From Melastoma dodecandrum (lineage: Eukaryota; Streptophyta; Magnoliopsida; Myrtales; Melastomataceae), in contig JARUPY010000606.1 in assembly GCA_029817715.1 (NCBI GenBank), forward strand, positions 2,356,001 to 2,420,000: 64,000 bases of DNA. The letters run 5' to 3'. This document shows, piece after piece, positions 60,516 through 64,000 of the stretch (position 1 is the stretch's first letter; each line of letters begins with the position of its first letter). A program made the position numbers and the translations under genes. A model generated the notes under the pieces. That model ran no database searches and had not been told where the DNA came from. It worked only from the letters and a program-made list of their open reading frames with translations.

Positions 60516-62840
60516 TCAAGCCGACTTCAGTTGCTGCCCATGGAGAATGAAGGGTTTGAAGCAACGTCGAGAGGATTTTACAGGCAGTAAGAAGGTTTAT
60601 TGAGTATGAGACTCACCCTTTTCTCTTCCTCCATCTTGGCCTTGATCAGGGAGTAGAGCGCTACTCCAGCGATTGCAATGCAAGTGCCGATGCCGGTTTG
60701 AGTCGATATCTTGTTGCCTGAAAAGGACAAGTGATGGAATGATGTTGTGTTTAGCGTTTTTGAAGTTATAAAGAAGATGCCTGTTGTTCAGAGGTATGGA
60801 CGGACCGAAAACGATGATCGAGAAGCCGATCACAAAGACACGCTTGAGCACATTGCCGACCGCATGCGTCAAAGGAGCCACTCTCTCCAGGGTGTTGGTG
60901 GCCAGCTGATAATAAGAAAGAGTTCAATGTCGAGGGAGCAGGAAATTCAGGTTATGAGCAATGATATCGCTAAGAAGGAGTCAGCATTTTAACCTGATTG
61001 TACAGATGGTAAAACATTCCGACCCAGAAGAGATCGGAGAGGAACTTGTTAAGGCCTACTTTAGTGATTGCATCATTGAAGCCGTACTTGAGCAGTTGAG
61101 GTCCTTCCACCTTAGAATGCCACAAGAGAAAAAGATGACTGTCATTCGAGACCATAGTTTGGTACATGCAAAATAACCAATGAACGTCTACTCACAATGA
61201 TGGCAGGAGGGATACAAACGATGAGAGCAATGATGGAAATGTAGGCATAAATGTTCGTGCTGTCCATGTCGGTCTGCACATCAGAAGTCAGAGGAAACTA
61301 GACAGAGATTATCATAGTTTGTGATTTGATGAGGTGGAAAAGAGGGCATCACCATGGCTTTCTTGGAGTAAATACTTCGGTACGTGAAAGAGATGTTGGA
61401 TATCATGGCACTGATGAAGCCAGTCCAGTTGAACGAGAGCTCAGTCAGCGACGCCATTGACACACCTGAAAATCAAAGCCGTATTAATAGCTTTGAATAG
61501 CCACTAATGGAAGAGAGGCCACCGACTGGACTGTGAAAAGACATAGGAGAAGAAAGGACATACCAATGACAACAGGAGCGAGGGACAGCCAGAGGGTTAT
61601 GGGGATCGGTTGCCCGAGAATGAACTGTGAGGCAGCAGCGTTGAAGAAAGGCTCGAGAGCTGAATTAGGCGAACAGGTTGGTCAGAATAAATGCCAACAA
61701 TTCAAGATGGTTATTTGATTAAGGAATCATTTTGTTTTACCTTTGATTGTGTGGGTGAAGGAAACAGCAACAGCAGCAAAGGAGACATTACTGGTGACAT
61801 GACCAAGCGCATGGCAAACAGCAACCGGAATCAGCAGCTTCAGCAGGTTTGAATCTATCGACTACAACAAATGACCCGAGACAGCATCACAGACATGATC
61901 CTTTCTGGATGGGGTGACGAGCAAGAACAAGGAGGAGGATATTTTATGACTTACAGCACGCTTGGGAAGGCCAACGGCCCAGCTGATCAAGCAATACACT
62001 ACTCCTACAAGCAAATGCACGACCGACACGAAGCTGCAATCATCGTCAACTACATGATTATCTACTAACGACACTCACTCTCCACCGACATTGTTCTAAT
62101 CATTTGATGATTTTACTTACTAGGGATAGGGGAAGTAGTTGTAAATCTTCTTGTTGAGGATATTGAATATCACATTCAGGAAGTACCTGCAACACACCAA
62201 CCAGAGGACAATTTCCTCATTTCACTCCCATCAAACTCCGCCGGCTCTGTTACCGTTTTATTGACCGTTAAACAGTCACCCGAGAAAGATATGACGTCAA
62301 ACCCCACGAGCGGTTTCTCCCGTGCTAATTATATCCGGTAATTTAATCTAATGAAATCCGCTTAATCCGGAAGCTAAATCACGAAATAACTGACACGTGT
62401 CGTTCTCACCACATGAAGAAGAAGAATCCGGTGACCAGCGCCGGGTACTTGTCAAAGAATCCGATCGGCGCGACCTTCGCCTCCCTGTCGTCAATTCGAC
62501 AATGAAGCAACGAGACATTCGTCAGTTCGAGCTTCCGAGGAGAAGATGAGTTCCGACCGGCCATGGAAAACGAACCTCACCCTCCGGAATCGCTCCCCTC
62601 GGCCGGGGAGGAGGAGGCAGCGAGGCAGGGCTTGAGAGGAGAGCTCCGTCCGGAGGAATCGATCAGGAGAGAAGCCCTCAGCTGCCTCCCGCAGATCAGG
62701 TTCCCGCCATCGCCGACGGCTTTTGAGGAAACACAGGAGAAGGACAGGGAGGAGGCTCTGGCGGCGTCACGGGGGAGCCTCGGAAGGCGGGAGGCGGCTG
62801 CCGGGAAGGGGACTGCGCGCGAGAGAACCCGCGACTCCAT
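60516..62840 (-). CDS. TPT: triose-phosphate/phosphate translocator, chloroplast inner envelope, twelve exons
   Basis: Exports triose phosphates from the chloroplast in exchange for phosphate, the main daytime carbon exit for sucrose synthesis. Exons are 62581-62840, 62410-62484, 62121-62186, 61955-62033, 61741-61861, 61564-61659, 61353-61465, 61196-61273, 60994-61110, 60806-60905, 60617-60717 and 60516-60533; all phases agree and give 407 residues, the normal length. A transit peptide rich in Ser, Arg and Ala covers about the first 80 residues (opening MESRVLSRA). The mature carrier starts near [17 protein letters not shown]. The signature stretches [35 protein letters not shown] and [11 protein letters not shown] are all present, with Lys and Arg in the phosphate-binding positions. 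The last coding exon has only 18 bp (QLKSA, stop), after a clean CAG acceptor. Close similarity across the whole chain makes this TPT and not PPT or GPT. Confidence 0.95.
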
Positions 62841-64000
62841 GATCAGTCGGTTGGGAGCAGACGAAAAGGATTGGAAACAGGTGTGATGATTGTAACGTGC
62901 ACCGCGGCGGGGGTGATGATATCGTCCGCGCCTCCTCCCACACTCCTTGTCGATGAATCTCTCTCTGTTCGTTTCCGTGAGGAAGAGGAGAGTGTGGTCA
63001 GGATAGCGCCTGTCTGTTCTATCGACTGGATGTGCGTGTCCACCCGACCCAATTGTTCCCCTATGGTCGGTTCCACTGTAAAGATCCTGCGCCCTACTAG
63101 TCAACGCCCCGATATTCACAGGAGGAGGGAAGGATGATCTGGGATAGATTGGACGGCTGGGAGGTGAGGTTGCAGGGTCATAGAGTGGGGAGGTGGTGGG
63201 ACTAGGTCTGCTGGAGGATTGGTGGGGTCCATCTTATCTCCGGCGAATGGACAGCAGGCAGGGATCCAATCCTTGTTACCATTTTCTTTCGGCAAAATAT
63301 ATATAGTATTTGAGACAATCTTTCGTTATTTTAATTTATTATATAATTTTTTATTAATTTTTATTTTTATATTAAATTTAATTAATCTTAAATATCTTCT
63401 AAGGAGCCTGATCCTATAAAAATGGACTTCAATAGCTCATTCATTCGCTCTACTTTACCCCGTGATAGTGACCTCTCAATCATTAAATTTTGACTTTCAA
63501 CTCATTTAATTTGACTATTAAAATTTAAAATAAAATAACATAAAAGAGATTTTAATGTTATATATCATTTTTTTAATTTTATTTTAGTCAATAAATAAAA
63601 GGCTCTCGTTTAATATTAATCAAAATTAAAATAAAATTAAAAATTAATAAAATTAAATAACAAATTAAATTAATAAAAAATTAAAAAATTAACTCAAAAT
63701 TAACGTGACGTTGCCTTTTCCTTTTCGGTAGGTTTTCCCTTGGTTTTCGAACAGAAGAGATTGATCAGGGAATGAGAAAGTATTTGGGCCGGGACTACAT
63801 GGGCCAAACAAAAAGCACATTGTAATAAGCCCAATACAAGTGGGGTAATATATTGTCATATTCTACTACATCAGACCGATTTTTGATCTTAGATTAAACT
63901 TTATACAGTCAATTGAAAACAAATAATCTCTCATTAATAAAATCAAACACCACATCGTTGATTTCTTTGAAAATCTTTTTCTGAATAAAAGCTTACCAAT
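62841..64000. other. 5' flank of TPT and AT-rich end
   Basis: 62.84-63.25 kb is GC-rich and holds the TPT promoter side, with no supportable gene. From about 63.3 kb the DNA is strongly AT-rich with runs such as AAATTAAATAA and no coding signal. Confidence 0.5.

Noticed and set aside
1..64000. tRNA, rRNA or other non-coding RNA genes
   Set aside because: I found no cloverleaf-like or rRNA sequence by eye; a tRNAscan or Infernal run would be needed to exclude small RNAs.

Overview
The window is nuclear DNA from a flowering plant, almost certainly a eudicot. It has spliced genes with short GT-AG introns, plant-only families (Dof and SBP transcription factors, a chloroplast triose-phosphate translocator, DRM1/ARP, E6-like, RLP4-like), LTR retrotransposons, a hAT element and an endogenous pararetrovirus. 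I cannot name the species. Exon models were built by hand from GT-AG sites, reading-frame phase and family resemblance; no alignment was run.

Layout. At 1-12.4 kb there is a Dof zinc-finger gene (minus strand, 1614-2839), then about 9.5 kb without a supportable gene; this holds a probable degenerate SIRE/Maximus-type LTR (about 7.95-9.67 kb) with a dimeric 59-bp tandem repeat inside it. At 12.4-22.1 kb lies a compact housekeeping block: a short SPL gene with a miR156 site in its 3' UTR (plus), then convergently a BOU-type mitochondrial carrier and a DEG15-type peroxisomal processing protease (both minus). DRM1/ARP follows at 23.9-24.5 kb (minus).

At 25.1-31.9 kb are two inverted, converging fragments of one endogenous caulimovirid, all decayed; the plus-strand fragment carries a 337-bp tandem duplication that looks exact. 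At 34.7-40.2 kb is a complete Ty1/copia element (minus) with near-identical 381-bp LTRs and a 5-bp target duplication but broken gag and pol. At 41.1-44.5 kb is a complete hAT element with an 8-bp target duplication and a broken transposase; it ends about 345 bp upstream of the start codon of an RLP4-like malectin/LRR receptor-like protein.

At 44.8-62.8 kb the window is genic again: RLP4-like (plus), a MACPF-domain protein of the CAD1/NSL1 family (plus), an E6-like secreted protein (minus), an unnamed coiled-coil/membrane protein (minus) and the triose-phosphate/phosphate translocator TPT (minus). The last kilobase is AT-rich and empty.

The genes do not form an operon or a known cluster. Their products act in different places: chloroplast envelope, mitochondrial inner membrane, peroxisome, plasma membrane, cell wall and nucleus. 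The main interest is in the mobile elements (the palindromic pararetrovirus, a young-looking but dead copia copy, and two insertions with exact target duplications near or inside host sequence) and in a few gene-level oddities (the DEG15 C-terminus and a splice-phase clash in the unnamed gene). I did not find a convincing new multi-gene system.
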